A DNA stretch of 64,000 bases from VXMO01 sp965205915 (GCA_965205915.1 OZ242191.1:2294001-2358000), one strand, 5' to 3'; positions 45,302 to 55,494 are shown, numbered from the stretch's first letter. Translations and numbers: made by a program. The notes: generated by a model not told the origin, from the sequence alone.

Positions 45302-48300
45302 TCATCGATGGCCGACAGTGCCTCGCCGCGGCTGATCCGCTCGTCATGGTTAATGTCATACAAATCGGCCACGCCAGGTAGCGAAACATTAGTCAAATCG
45401 ATCATTAAGGTCACTGAATCGTTATTCTTTTCACGATCGGTAGCAACGATTGTCACCGAATAAGGAGCGCTGACAGACTCATAATCAAGCTGAGAGCCAT
45501 CCGCCACACGAATCTGGCCTGTGCCCTCGTCGATAGTGAACAAAGCGGCATCAGAGCCACCAAGAGAGTACGTTACGCCCCCTACGCCGGATTCCGCCGT
45601 CACAGGCGCGCCGACAACTGCTCCGACGGGGGCGTTCTCATCCACGCTAACCCCCACGAAGCCCGTCGACTCCACGAAAACCGGTCCAAGAAAGATGGGG
45701 CCAACAAAGTCAATCACAGGCCCAGCCGACACAACCTGCAAGCTCTTAAACGGCCCATGCCCATCCGAATAAACAGCCGAAACGCGCAGATATTGGCCAG
45801 AATCAATAGCAAATGGCACGTACGAAGCGGAGAAAGCGCTGTTGATTGGCACCCACGCCTGCTGACTAGGAATAATTGAGGGCGACCGCTCCCACTTCCA
45901 TTCGATGTTGGTAATCTGGCCATCGGGGTCAGTGATAGATACGCTGAACGGCGCCCCCACGCGTGGATTCGTCAAAGACGGCGTCATTATCCCGGCTTCC
46001 TCAACGTTCCTGACAATCAGCGTCACGTCAATGGAGTCATCCGGCACGTCGTCTTCGTTCGCATTGATGTCTCGACCATCCAATACCAACACGCTGAGTG
46101 AGTAAGAGGAGTGTTCCTCAAAGTCGGGCGAGACTCCGTCCGCCAACATTATCTGCGCCGTTGACGGGTCGATGACGAACAGGTCAGCGTCCTCCCCTGT
46201 CAGGGAATACGTAAGAGAATCGCCATCGCGATCCGCTGCAACAACGGGCTCGCCCACAGAGCGGTCCGGCGCGCCGCCCGTGTGCTCAAGTATCACGAAA
46301 GTAATCGGTGCGCCGGTTGCAAACCTCGGCGCGGCATTCGCAACGACGACCTCCGTCGTGGCCATGCTGACCGTCTTGCGCGGGCCGTGGATGTCCGAGT
46401 AGGTTGTCGTCACTCTCAGATAGGAACCGATGTCATCTTCGCCCGGCCTAAACGTCCGGCTTGTTACGTCGTCAACGGTTGTCCACGCCTCGCCGTCCGG
46501 TGAACGCTCCCACTGCCACGTGACGTCACGCAAATTGCCGTCAGGGTCACTGAATTCCGCGGTCACGACGAGGTCGATGAACGGCGCCATCGTCGACAGT
46601 GTGAGGACGCCCGGCTCCTCCTCATTCCTCACCTCAATGATGACCTCGATAAAATCATCCTCGTCGTCGCTCACGCCGCCACGCGAGCCCTTGCCGTCGT
46701 GGACGGAGACGATGATGGAGTGGGCGCCCAATGATTCGTAGTCGAGCGGCGCGCGAGTATACAGCTGGCCCGTTGCAGCATCGATCTCAAATAGGTCGCG
46801 ATCGTTACCGGCAAGCGAATAGACGAGTACGTCCTCATCATCGCTGTCGCGCGCCTCGATCGGGTCACCGATTGGTGTGCCGGACTGCGTGTTTTCCGCA
46901 ACAGAGCGCTCGGCCCGGCGTCCATCCCTGAACTCCGGAGAATTGTTGCGCGGCGCGCTGCTGCCGCCACTGCTACTCCCCGAGGAGCGAGGTGGCGGGG
47001 GCGGTGGTGGAGGAGGGGGTGGTGGCGGGGTAGTCCTGACGGTTGCGGTCGCCTCGTTGGACCACTCAGCGTCCCCGTCGGCGTTTACGGCGCGCAGCTG
47101 GTACGTATAGGTCGTTCCGGCGGCAACCTGACTGTCTCTGTACGTGGTCGCCGCGACATCGGGCCCGGGATTGATGAGGGCATAGCTCCCGCCGGCCTCC
47201 TTGCGCTCCAGCTCGTATCGGGTGATGGGACTGCCATTATCCGCGGGCCTGGCCCATGACAGTTCGATGAAAGCGGCGCCGCTCCGGGAAGGCGACAGAT
47301 TTCTCACCTGTTCGGGCGGAGCAAGCAGTTCGGTCGACTCCGTAGTCGTGTTGTCCTCCGGCCTGCGATCAAGCTCGCCGCTGGTGGCTATAAAGGAAAT
47401 GGCGATGTCCGCGGATGCCGCTTGCCCAACCTCCACGACAATTGTGCTGGTCCCGCTTGCGCTAGCATTCAGGACATCGAAAGTACAGGTGACCACGCCT
47501 CCGGTCGCTCCCCCCGAGTGAGCGCACTTGTCAGCGGGAGTAGCCGACACGAAGCTCACGGCCCGGTCGAGCGTGCTTTTCACAACCGTGTCTGTTGACG
47601 CAGCCGGGCCGGAGTTCCTGACCGTGTAGTTGTAGGTCAACTCATCGCCCCGGGAGACGCGAGCGGGCGAGCCGAATACCGTCGTACTCAAGTCCACGGT
47701 GGATGAAATGTCGTCGGTGATGGTCACCGTCGCCGTGTCCCTCCCGCCTTGCAGGTACGGCAGGCTGGGGTCGGCGTAGGCCAGGTTCACTGTGAAGGTC
47801 TCGTTGGGCTCCTGGTCCGTGTCGTAAGTGACCAATACCGTGAAGGTCTTCACCGCACGGTAGCGCCGCTGACCGTTGACGGTCGCCAGGCTGAAATCAC
47901 TCCTGTTGAATGTCGCCGTGGCGGACAACTGCTGGTAGTCCGCTGGCTGAGTTGCGCTGCCGTTAGCAGTTGCTGCTGTCACGTCGAAAGTGAAGCCGTT
48001 CTCCGGCATCTTGTCCTTGGTGGTGACGGCGACTGCGCTCAGGGAAACGGGGCGAGTGCTCCCAGCGCTCGTGGCCTCTTCGGCCGTCTCCGCCGAATGC
48101 TCCCAATTCAAGATCACGGGCACGTGGTCATTGTCGGCAATGGTCATCGTCGCAGTGGCGGGACCTCCTTGCAGATGCGGGAGGCTTGGGTTGGAGTAGT
48201 TCAGAACTACCGTAAAGTCCTCGCCTGGCTCATCGATGGTGTCATCTATGATGGAGACGCTGATGTCCCGGGTTGCCTGGTAGCGGAATTGGCCACCCAC

Positions 48301-51300
48301 GTCTGCGCGCGTGAAGTCGCCCCGGCCGAAGCTGAAGTTGCTGTTCAGCCTCCCAAAGTCGGAGACTTCTGTGGCCGTGTCGCCGGCCGTCGTCGCGGAC
48401 AGCGCGACGGTGAAACCGCTCTCCGGCATTTTGTCCGACGTGGTGGTGACGCGGGCCTGCAGGGCGACCGTCATCGCGTCCTCGTCGACGCTCACGAACG
48501 ACTGGTCCCAGCTAATGGTGACGGGTACGAAGTCGTTGTCGGTGATCTTTACGTCAATAATGGCTGATCCGCCCTGCAGGTGAAGCGGGCCGCGATTCGC
48601 GTAGTCAATGGTTGCCGTGAAGTCCTCCTCGTCTTCGTCGGATGTGTCGTCCTGAATGGCCACCGGCACTTGCTTCGCGGCCCGATAGCGGGGTTCGCCG
48701 TTAACGATTACCCGGCTGAAGTCGTTCCGGCTGAAAGTGACGGTTTCGTCCACCTGCGTATAGTCGCCGGGCTCGGCCGCGCTGCCGTCAGACGAATAGA
48801 TGGACGCGTCGAAGGAGAACCCGTCTTCAGGCCGCTTGTCCTCAGTTGTGACGGCGTAGGCGCGCAGTGTGGCGCTTCCGACGCTCTCACCGACCGTTAT
48901 GTCCGTCTGTTCCCAGCTGAGAGTTACTGGAACGTGCTCGTTGTCATTGATTGTGACAACTGCTGTAGAGGGGCCTCCCTGGAGATGCGTGAGGCCGGGA
49001 GTCGCGTAGGCCAGCCTTACGCTGAATTCTTCGTCTGATTCATCCGCAGTGTCGTCTATGATGGCGACGGTGAAATCCCTGGTTGCGCGGTATCGCTGTT
49101 GGCCGTTCACGTCGGTCTGGCTGAAGTCGTTCGCGACAAAGGTCGCGGACGAAGGCGGCGCCGTGTAATCGTCGCCTTGAGTCGTGTCCACATCGGTGGT
49201 GGTCAGGGTCACGTTGAAGGTGAAGTCAGCCTGCGGCTGCATGTCCACTGTGGTTGTGAAGACCGCCCTCAGGACGACGCTCCCGGCGTCCTCGGCCACT
49301 TCAATAGAGGTCTCCTCCCACTGCAACATTACGGCCACAATTAGCCGCGGCGTGCCTGTCTCTGTGTCAGACCATGCTCCATCCCCCGCGGAGTTGACAG
49401 CCCGCACTTGTACGTCGTACTCAGTCGAGTTTGTGAGATTGGAGATGACGTATCCAAGGTCGCCGCTTCTCCAGGCGTTGTCCCGCACCGTCCAGTTGGA
49501 GTCCATCGTCTCGTCTTCGCTGGTCTCGATGTAGCCCACGTCATAGGCTGTGATGACCCCGCCGCCCGTGTCAGTGGGGGCAGTCCAGACGACACCCAAG
49601 GACCTATCGCCGCTTGTGACTGATGTTATGGATGGCGCCGATGGCGCGACCGTCGTGGGCTCGTCAGCTCCCGCTTGGGACCAGGGCCCATGTCCGGCAT
49701 CGTTGTGAGCCCGCAGTTGGATCTCGTACTTCACCCCTCCCTCTAGTCCTGTGATGGTGTAGCTCCGGTTGCTCTGCGTCCCCACGCCCGTCTCCACAGA
49801 CCAGTTGCCATCGCTCCTGTCGGTAGCATCGTCTCGAATGTATCGCAGGTCGTAGGACGTGATGGCCGTCTCCCCTGTGTCGGTCGGCGCCCTCCAGTCA
49901 ATTTCGAGTGTGCCTACTCCCGGAGTAACCGTATCGATATCCGGCGCGCCCGGAATGGAGCCGTGTCCGTAGATGGTGAGGCCCCACGACCTAAGTATCC
50001 CGCTGTCTCCTCTTTGAGCGTCCTTGATCCGAAGGGTCCATTCGCCTGCTGCGTCCTCGCCCAGGTGGCGGGCCGAACCGAAACGGAACGCGGTGGTCAG
50101 CCCCCCAACCACTGATGCAGTCCGGGACAGCGTAGAGACAGCCCCGGAGGGCGAGACCAGTTCAATGTTCAGGTCTCGAAAGAGAGGGTGGTCGAAGTGG
50201 GTGTTGACCTCTACAAACTCAACGAACTCCACGTAAGGGTCTATGGTCAGGCTGGTGGTTACGGTGGTGGGCGTACCGGACGATGGCAAGTCGGGTATTT
50301 GCAGGTTGATGACGCTGGACTCAAAGGTAATCTCCCTAAAATCGGGGGCGTTGGTCCAGCCCGGCGCCAGATCCACGGCCGCCTTGGCGTCCACCATTCC
50401 GAAACCGTACTCGTGGTTGAAGTTGTAGCGGTCCGTGGTCGACCCGTATTTGAAAGCTCCTTCCTCCCAGCCGGTGTTATCCGGGTCGTTCTTGCGGGCG
50501 GAGGCCGCCAGGATGAGCTTGACGTCCCGCCACGTTAGCGCGTTGTTTGCCTCTCGAATCAGCGCTACCACGCCGGATACTATGGGAGTGGCGGCGCTGG
50601 TGCCGCCAAAACTGTCCCTATACCGGTGTCCGTTGTCGGTGGTGGCTATTCTGGGTTGGCCCCCTCCCCCGCTGCTGGACGGCCCGCACACCCACAGGTT
50701 TGCGCCTGCTTCCGAGTAGCCGCTTCTGATGTCGTCGTGCCCGACAGCGCAGACGGCAGTCACGGCATAGTAGTTCGGCCTCTCGTCCAGAGTGGAGTAA
50801 TCCACATCACCACCGTTGCCTGCAGCCCAGGCGTAGAAAACGCCTTTTCCGCCGTATCCGGTGGTGACGCCAAACTTGACCGCCGATTCCCAAATGGCAA
50901 TAGCAGGCTCAGGATGACCGAAGTCACCAGGCCCCCAGCTGTTGTTGGATATGGCCGTGGTTGCCGCGTTGCGAGACATCGCGTTCGCTCTGTCGGCGTC
51001 GGTTTGTGAAACCAGATAGTTGTATCCGTATATCTTGGCCCTGGGGGCTACTCCGCGCATACCGAGGCTGTTGTCCTTCGCAGCGATAAGGCCGGCCACC
51101 GCGGTGCCGTGGTTCCGGTACCCGGATGGATTGTATATGTCGGTCTGGTTGGGGTTATAGTTGTGATTGAAGGACGTGAGGACGTTGTCAGTCAGGTCCT
51201 CGTGCTGGAAGTGCATTCCATCGTCCACCACCGCCACGTTGATGCCGGAGCCTGTGTATGTGGGCCACACCTCTTCGACCCTGATATCCTGACCGGCGCT

Positions 51301-53103
51301 GTTGGGAAACTGGCCGTCGTTGTTCAGGTGCCACTGGCAGCCGTAGAGTGGGTCGCTTATGCTGCTGCTGGTGCTAATGTTGGAGCAGCGGTCTACAAAA
51401 GACTTGTAGCTGACATCTACGGTGGCCCTTACAGTGTAGCGTCCCGTATCAGTACTATCCTCGCCCGTCACTTTCAAATAGTATGTGCCCGCATCCAGTT
51501 TGCCTTGGATGGCAAATCTTGCGTGTAAGTGAATCGAATGGACCGGGACAGGGAGGTTGTTTTCATCGGTCAGGGCGCCCCTGATATCAGTGACATGGCT
51601 TACTCCCCCGATGCTCACGTATGTTGTCTCTTCGAAGGTCAGGCTGAAGTAGTCCTCGTCACCCGCAGGGTCTATGGTTCCACCCGCAATACCGCCGACG
51701 GTCAGCGGATGAGCGTCGGCGATAGCGCTGCCCGGCTCCGTGATTGCGTCAGCGTACACTGAATAAGGCCCAGAGAAATTTGCGGCGAAAGAACTGACCT
51801 TGACGTAGTAGGTTCCCCGTTGGAGGCTTTCCCGAATGAGAAAATCTCTGCTATTTCCGGGTAGATAACCGTCGTCGTTGGAGGCAATCACCGTGCCGTT
51901 GCTGCTTTGCAGTTCGCCGACGGTGTCAGGGAACCCGGAGCCGCGTATTGCAACTTCCGTTGCCGCAGAGAGTTCCAGTTTGAAGTAGTCCTGGTCAGCC
52001 GCCGGGTCAATTGTGCCGCTCGCAGACCCGTTGAGATTCAGAGTTGCGGCGTTGCTCCTGGACGTGCTGTCCGAGAATTCCCTGACCAGAAGGATATATG
52101 GTTCATCAGTTGGCCCGAAGCCGGTTACCTTTATATAGTACGTCCCGGTCTCGAGTCTGCGCCACAGGAAGAAATTGTCCGGGTTGGGCAGCACGCCGCC
52201 ATAATCATCGCTATCGATGAACATTCCGTTACTGTCCAGCAGCTCAGCCACGGTATTCAGGTCACCCTCGGTATTTATCCAATAATCGGCTGCGCTTGAC
52301 ACGCTTAAGCTGAAGTAGTCTGCATCGTCGGTGGGGTCAATGGCTCCCCACACCCTCGCGCCCGCGGTCACGCTTCTAGCTACGGAGCGATTGTCGCCGT
52401 GGTCCGCAGGGGTTGCGCCGGTTGTGGCCGACCAGGCGCCGTCGACATCGTCTTCGTCAACAGCGCGCGCCTGCACGTCGTACGCCGCCCCGTTGGTCAG
52501 GCCGGTGACGGCGTAGGTCAGGCTGCCGTCGCCTTCTTCCCAGGCGTCCTCCTCCACAGTCCAGTTGGAGTCCATCGTCTCATCAGCGCTGGTCTCGATG
52601 TGACGCACGTCGTAAGCGGCAACTCCGGTGGTGATTCCGGCGGGAGCGCTCCAGGAAACCAGCACGGCCCGGTCGTCGGCGCGAACGGAATCGATGGCGG
52701 GAGCGGGCAAGGCCGGCGTCCCGACCTCAGTTGCGGACCAGGCGCCATCCCCGTTGGAGTTAACCGCCCGTACCTGAACGTCGTACGGTGTCCCATTGTC
52801 CAGGATGGCTATAGTGTATTCCAGCGCGCCGAATGTCCACGCATCATCTACCACAGCCCAGTTGGAGTCCATCGATTCATCCTCGCTGGTCTTGATGTGA
52901 CGCACGTCATAGGCCGTGATGCCGGTCTCGCCGGCGGGAGCGGACCAGGCCAGGGTGAGTGTGGTATCGCCGGAGGTTACAGAGTCGATGGTGGGCGCGG
53001 CGGGAGGAGTCTGCGCGCTGACGTAGCCCAGGGCCAGTGCCAGGCTGAGCAGAACGCATCCCGCCGCCAACAGCAGTCTGGCCGGACTGAGCATCCTGGT
53101 CAT
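45241..53103 (-). CDS. Giant secreted subtilisin-like protease with adhesion modules
   Basis: The protein is about 2620 residues; positions here count from an alternative upstream start at 53175. A signal peptide (ARLLLAAGCVLLSLALALGY) is followed by FN3 x2 (48-255) and pre-peptidase C-terminal (PPC)-like repeats (258-580). The S8 protease has Asp in VAVVDDGMHF (~650), His in NHGTAVAGL (~689) and Ser in GGTSAATPIVSG (~858). Next come a proprotein-convertase P-domain (948-1070), FN3 x2, four Calx-beta repeats (~1277-1818), a DUF11 domain, FN3, a 13-residue polyproline (~2050), cadherin-like repeats and a C-terminal dockerin/EF-hand-like DLYDINHDERISRGEALSAI. No propeptide is present in the chain. 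The gene is intact across 7.9 kb. It lies downstream of a lipoprotein resembling a propeptide. Confidence 0.9.
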   Translation of the reverse strand: MTRMLSPARLLLAAGCVLLSLALALGYVSAQTPPAAPTIDSVTSGDTTLTLAWSAPAGETGITAYDVRHIKTSEDESMDSNWAVVDDAWTFGALEYTIAILDNGTPYDVQVRAVNSNGDGAWSATEVGTPALPAPAIDSVRADDRAVLVSWSAPAGITTGVAAYDVRHIETSADETMDSNWTVEEDAWEEGDGSLTYAVTGLTNGAAYDVQARAVDEDDVDGAWSATTGATPADHGDNRSVARSVTAGARVWGAIDPTDDADYFSLSVSSAADYWINTEGDLNTVAELLDSNGMFIDSDDYGGVLPNPDNFFLWRRLETGTYYIKVTGFGPTDEPYILLVREFSDSTSRSNAATLNLNGSASGTIDPAADQDYFKLELSAATEVAIRGSGFPDTVGELQSSNGTVIASNDDGYLPGNSRDFLIRESLQRGTYYVKVSSFAANFSGPYSVYADAITEPGSAIADAHPLTVGGIAGGTIDPAGDEDYFSLTFEETTYVSIGGVSHVTDIRGALTDENNLPVPVHSIHLHARFAIQGKLDAGTYYLKVTGEDSTDTGRYTVRATVDVSYKSFVDRCSNISTSSSISDPLYGCQWHLNNDGQFPNSAGQDIRVEEVWPTYTGSGINVAVVDDGMHFQHEDLTDNVLTSFNHNYNPNQTDIYNPSGYRNHGTAVAGLIAAKDNSLGMRGVAPRAKIYGYNYLVSQTDADRANAMSRNAATTAISNNSWGPGDFGHPEPAIAIWESAVKFGVTTGYGGKGVFYAWAAGNGGDVDYSTLDERPNYYAVTAVCAVGHDDIRSGYSEAGANLWVCGPSSSGGGGQPRIATTDNGHRYRDSFGGTSAATPIVSGVVALIREANNALTWRDVKLILAASARKNDPDNTGWEEGAFKYGSTTDRYNFNHEYGFGMVDAKAAVDLAPGWTNAPDFREITFESSVINLQIPDLPSSGTPTTVTTSLTIDPYVEFVEFVEVNTHFDHPLFRDLNIELVSPSGAVSTLSRTASVVGGLTTAFRFGSARHLGEDAAGEWTLRIKDAQRGDSGILRSWGLTIYGHGSIPGAPDIDTVTPGVGTLEIDWRAPTDTGETAITSYDLRYIRDDATDRSDGNWSVETGVGTQSNRSYTITGLEGGVKYEIQLRAHNDAGHGPWSQAGADEPTTVAPSAPSITSVTSGDRSLGVVWTAPTDTGGGVITAYDVGYIETSEDETMDSNWTVRDNAWRSGDLGYVISNLTNSTEYDVQVRAVNSAGDGAWSDTETGTPRLIVAVMLQWEETSIEVAEDAGSVVLRAVFTTTVDMQPQADFTFNVTLTTTDVDTTQGDDYTAPPSSATFVANDFSQTDVNGQQRYRATRDFTVAIIDDTADESDEEFSVRLAYATPGLTHLQGGPSTAVVTINDNEHVPVTLSWEQTDITVGESVGSATLRAYAVTTEDKRPEDGFSFDASIYSSDGSAAEPGDYTQVDETVTFSRNDFSRVIVNGEPRYRAAKQVPVAIQDDTSDEDEEDFTATIDYANRGPLHLQGGSAIIDVKITDNDFVPVTISWDQSFVSVDEDAMTVALQARVTTTSDKMPESGFTVALSATTAGDTATEVSDFGRLNSNFSFGRGDFTRADVGGQFRYQATRDISVSIIDDTIDEPGEDFTVVLNYSNPSLPHLQGGPATATMTIADNDHVPVILNWEHSAETAEEATSAGSTRPVSLSAVAVTTKDKMPENGFTFDVTAATANGSATQPADYQQLSATATFNRSDFSLATVNGQRRYRAVKTFTVLVTYDTDQEPNETFTVNLAYADPSLPYLQGGRDTATVTITDDISSTVDLSTTVFGSPARVSRGDELTYNYTVRNSGPAASTDTVVKSTLDRAVSFVSATPADKCAHSGGATGGVVTCTFDVLNASASGTSTIVVEVGQAASADIAISFIATSGELDRRPEDNTTTESTELLAPPEQVRNLSPSRSGAAFIELSWARPADNGSPITRYELERKEAGGSYALINPGPDVAATTYRDSQVAAGTTYTYQLRAVNADGDAEWSNEATATVRTTPPPPPPPPPPPPPRSSGSSSGGSSAPRNNSPEFRDGRRAERSVAENTQSGTPIGDPIEARDSDDEDVLVYSLAGNDRDLFEIDAATGQLYTRAPLDYESLGAHSIIVSVHDGKGSRGGVSDDEDDFIEVIIEVRNEEEPGVLTLSTMAPFIDLVVTAEFSDPDGNLRDVTWQWERSPDGEAWTTVDDVTSRTFRPGEDDIGSYLRVTTTYSDIHGPRKTVSMATTEVVVANAAPRFATGAPITFVILEHTGGAPDRSVGEPVVAADRDGDSLTYSLTGEDADLFVIDPSTAQIMLADGVSPDFEEHSSYSLSVLVLDGRDINANEDDVPDDSIDVTLIVRNVEEAGIMTPSLTNPRVGAPFSVSITDPDGQITNIEWKWERSPSIIPSQQAWVPINSAFSASYVPFAIDSGQYLRVSAVYSDGHGPFKSLQVVSAGPVIDFVGPIFLGPVFVESTGFVGVSVDENAPVGAVVGAPVTAESGVGGVTYSLGGSDAALFTIDEGTGQIRVADGSQLDYESVSAPYSVTIVATDREKNNDSVTLMIDLTNVSLPGVADLYDINHDERISRGEALSAIDDYFRGAITKDDAAEVIALHA

Positions 53104-53182
53104 GGGATAAATGACTCTACAAAAACGTAAACTTGCACGGGAATAGTGGGTCACAACAACCCGTCGTATTCGCATGCGCCAA

Positions 53183-53959
53183 TTACTTTGGGGTGTCTTC
53201 TCTTCCCCAGTTGGGGCCGGAGATTACCACATCGTCCTGCACTGCCAGGGCGTTGGCGAGATCCAGTGAGGGGAACCCTGGGTCAGTTTCAATGAAGAAG
53301 CCATTAGCGACGTAGTCCAACTCCGACACCCGATCCACCTTGATCCCGTTGTCGGAGAAAAAGGCGTTCGTTTCCGCCCGACTCCATTCAGAGTTGAGCA
53401 CCAGCAGAACGCCGCCGGGGAGAGTCATCAGCGCGCCGGACTCTGAGCGAAAGACGGGCAGGGTATTACTCTTCGATTGTCCATCCGCGCTCCTGACAAC
53501 ATTGGTTCCACCCTCGTCGGCTGAAACGATGTCGCCAGGCAGTCCGCCGGAGCCTTTCTCAACTACCCGGTCTGTCTGAAGCCAAACCGTCATGGTGCTG
53601 GCGCCGTCCTGCCATGTGTAGGTTTCACCCTCGACAGGGCCGGCGTCGCCGGGCCCGCCTTTCAGGGAAAAATCCGGATCCACAACCGTTATGGAATCCT
53701 GTTTCCCGGTCGTTCCGAAAGAATCGAGAGCCACGACTTCAATCCCGTCGCCATCAGACGACGCGGAAGTCCCTGCTGACCCGGACTCACCCGCTGCAGG
53801 GGTTGATCCGGCGGCGGTGGGCTGCAGTAGCGGCGACGTGGTTTCCGTGGGCGCTGTAGCGGCTTGGTCCGTCGCTGCAGACGATCGGCATCCGGCCAAG
53901 ACCGTCATCACGCCTAATACAAGGGCAACTACGGTGAACAGGACAACGAGTTTTCTCAT
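53183..53959 (-). CDS. Lipoprotein with a protease-propeptide-like C-terminal domain
   Basis: The protein has a lipobox VLAG-C after a hydrophobic signal (LVVLFTVVALVLGVMTVLAG), so it should be a surface lipoprotein. A Ser/Thr/Ala-rich linker (residues ~32-80) follows. The C-terminal part has VFRSESGALMTLPGGVLLVL, then WSRAETNAFFSDNGIKVDRV and DLANALAVQDDVVISGPNWG, a pattern like the N-terminal propeptides of bacterial S8 proteases, which end in a PNW-type motif just before the mature enzyme. The giant protease gene begins 79 bases downstream on the same strand and lacks such a segment. A role as trans-acting folding helper, inhibitor or anchor is inferred. Start 53959 (MRKLVVL) is preferred. 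Confidence 0.75.
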   Translation of the reverse strand: MRKLVVLFTVVALVLGVMTVLAGCRSSAATDQAATAPTETTSPLLQPTAAGSTPAAGESGSAGTSASSDGDGIEVVALDSFGTTGKQDSITVVDPDFSLKGGPGDAGPVEGETYTWQDGASTMTVWLQTDRVVEKGSGGLPGDIVSADEGGTNVVRSADGQSKSNTLPVFRSESGALMTLPGGVLLVLNSEWSRAETNAFFSDNGIKVDRVSELDYVANGFFIETDPGFPSLDLANALAVQDDVVISGPNWGREDTPK

Positions 53960-54069
53960 TTCACACCACCTGCATAGCACTAAATCTTATCAGGAGAAAC
54001 CGTCGCGCAGAAACCTTTTTGCGCGGCAATCAAAGGCAGCGTGGCCCACGCGACTGCCGATGCATCCGG

Positions 54070-54145
54070 GGGGCCGTAGCTCAGTCGGGAGCCCTCCTGC
54101 TTTCCAAACAGGGGGGCAAGCATTCGAATCTCCTCGGCTCCACCA
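54070..54145 (+). tRNA. tRNA-like sequence with anticodon TCC (degenerate; possibly a pseudo-tRNA)
   Basis: The acceptor arms GGGGCCG (54070-54076) and CGGCTCC (54135-54141) pair fully (one G-U). D-arm GCTC/GAGC and an encoded CCA end (54143-54145) are present. The anticodon loop TTTCCAA gives anticodon TCC (54103-54105), which would read Gly GGA. The T-stem is badly mismatched, the D-loop is short and one anticodon-stem pair is lost, so it may be a decayed tRNA or a recombination remnant. Confidence 0.5.
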
Positions 54146-54247
54146 TCGTGCATGGCACACAGAACCGTCTTTGAACTTTGGCTAGGGGCACTATGATTCC
54201 TGGCGCCGTGATCCTTCCCGGGAGTTCGAGCCTATTCGGGTGCGCCT

Positions 54248-54421
54248 ATGCAGCGTGAATTGCGAACTTTTGGCCGCGCCTCTTTTGCCACCATCACGGG
54301 GTTTTCGTCGCTGTTGGTGATGGTTGGGATGACCGGCGGGCCGCTCTTTGCCGGCTTCATGGTGGACACCTTCGATTACTTTGGAAAGCCGGCTGCCCTC
54401 ATTGGGCGGCTATCGCCATGA
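54248..54421 (+). pseudogene. Major facilitator superfamily transporter remnant
   Basis: A 57-residue frame reads FGRASFATITGFSSLLVMVG followed by MTGGPLFAGFMVDTFDYFGK. This matches the region near helices 10-11 of MFS permeases (FGRRxFATIxG...GPxFAGxxxD). Upstream and downstream parts of the permease are absent, so it is a short remnant. Confidence 0.6.
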
Positions 54422-54521
54422 TTGGGCCGCCGAAGCCCGGAGGCAGCGGTCTGTCGCCTGTACTCACGTCCCTGAATTCCCTTTCCACCATGAATATGTC
54501 CGGGGTTGCTTGGTAACGCCG

Positions 54522-55301
54522 CTACCAGGCCGCAGTGCCGACAGTAAGAGCTTTGCGATTCTCCAGGAAGGGCAGAAGACTGGCCACGGAGTCCAGCATT
54601 ACGTCCGTAAATGGGTAGAAGGTTTCCTTGACTCCTACTCCGGTGAGCACACCAACACAGAGAGACGATCTGGCGTTCACCGCCATCTCAACGTCAACGC
54701 GGGAGTCCCCCACAAAGGCCACCTCTCGCGGAGGTATGTCAAAGGACTCACTTAACCGGAGCAACGTACAGGGGTTCGGCTTGAACGGCGAGCCTTCCTT
54801 GTATCCTGCAAAGTAGTCGAGTTTTTCCAGGACGCCAAGGCTCTGAAACTTGCGACGCCCCGCCTCTTCGTACTCGCTGGTGATGACTCCGACTACAAAC
54901 CCCAGTCCGTGCAGCACATCGAAGAACTCTCCGAGGTCCAGGAAAGGTTCCAACAGCACCGATTGCGGAAGCGGCAGGATACGCTCCAAGTACTTGAGGG
55001 CGCTCTATTTTCGGGTCGCTAGCACGCCGTAACTGTCGAGCATCCTCTCCGTCAGGGCCAGAATCGTCGGCAGCGGGAGGGATCCCAGCGTCCCATGGGG
55101 GGTAAGGGCGCCGTGATCGTCAATTCCCAGGGACCGAAGCAACTCCGGACCGATTGTGGGGAAGTGGGCTTCCAGCGTTGCAGCGGCTCTGGTTACCCTT
55201 GGAAGCCAGGGGACAAAATAGTCCAGGAGGGCGCCATCCTTGTCGAACAGGACGGCCTTCAGGCCGGTGACTTGGGACGAGCGAGACCAAACCGGGATCA
55301 T
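54522..55301 (-). pseudogene. HAD-family phosphatase interrupted by an amber stop
   Basis: A single frame covers a phosphoglycolate-phosphatase-like HAD hydrolase. N-terminal LKAVLFDKDGALLDYFVPWL (motif I, DxDG-like), GFVVGVITSEYEEAGRRKFQ (motif II Thr/Ser), GSPFKPNPCTLLRL (motif III Lys) and EVAFVGDSRVDVEMAVNA (motif IV) are all visible. TAG at 55005-55007 interrupts it after GVLATRK; CAG or TGG would restore it. About 258 codons in all. The second half could start at TTG 54989 but would lack the nucleophile Asp. Likely a recent null allele or a sequence error. Confidence 0.75.
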
Positions 55302-55494
55302 CGCTGCGCTCTTCTTCTCGGACTTACCATGTTTTCTATGTAATACTCATTGCCTCGTGTGGCTTGGGTCATTTGTGCCTCCCCTTATGACCTCAAGTAG
55401 AAGATAGTACCGCAGGTTTAAAGCGCGGTTAATGGAGTTTCAAAGGGCGATTAATGCCGCTGAAGGCATGATTAACCCTGTGGTACCCCTGCCG

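Noticed and set aside
54004..54025. CGCGCA/TGCGCG stem upstream of the lipoprotein gene as a terminator or riboswitch
   Set aside because: Six base pairs around a 10-base loop is weak and no aptamer-like core is visible.
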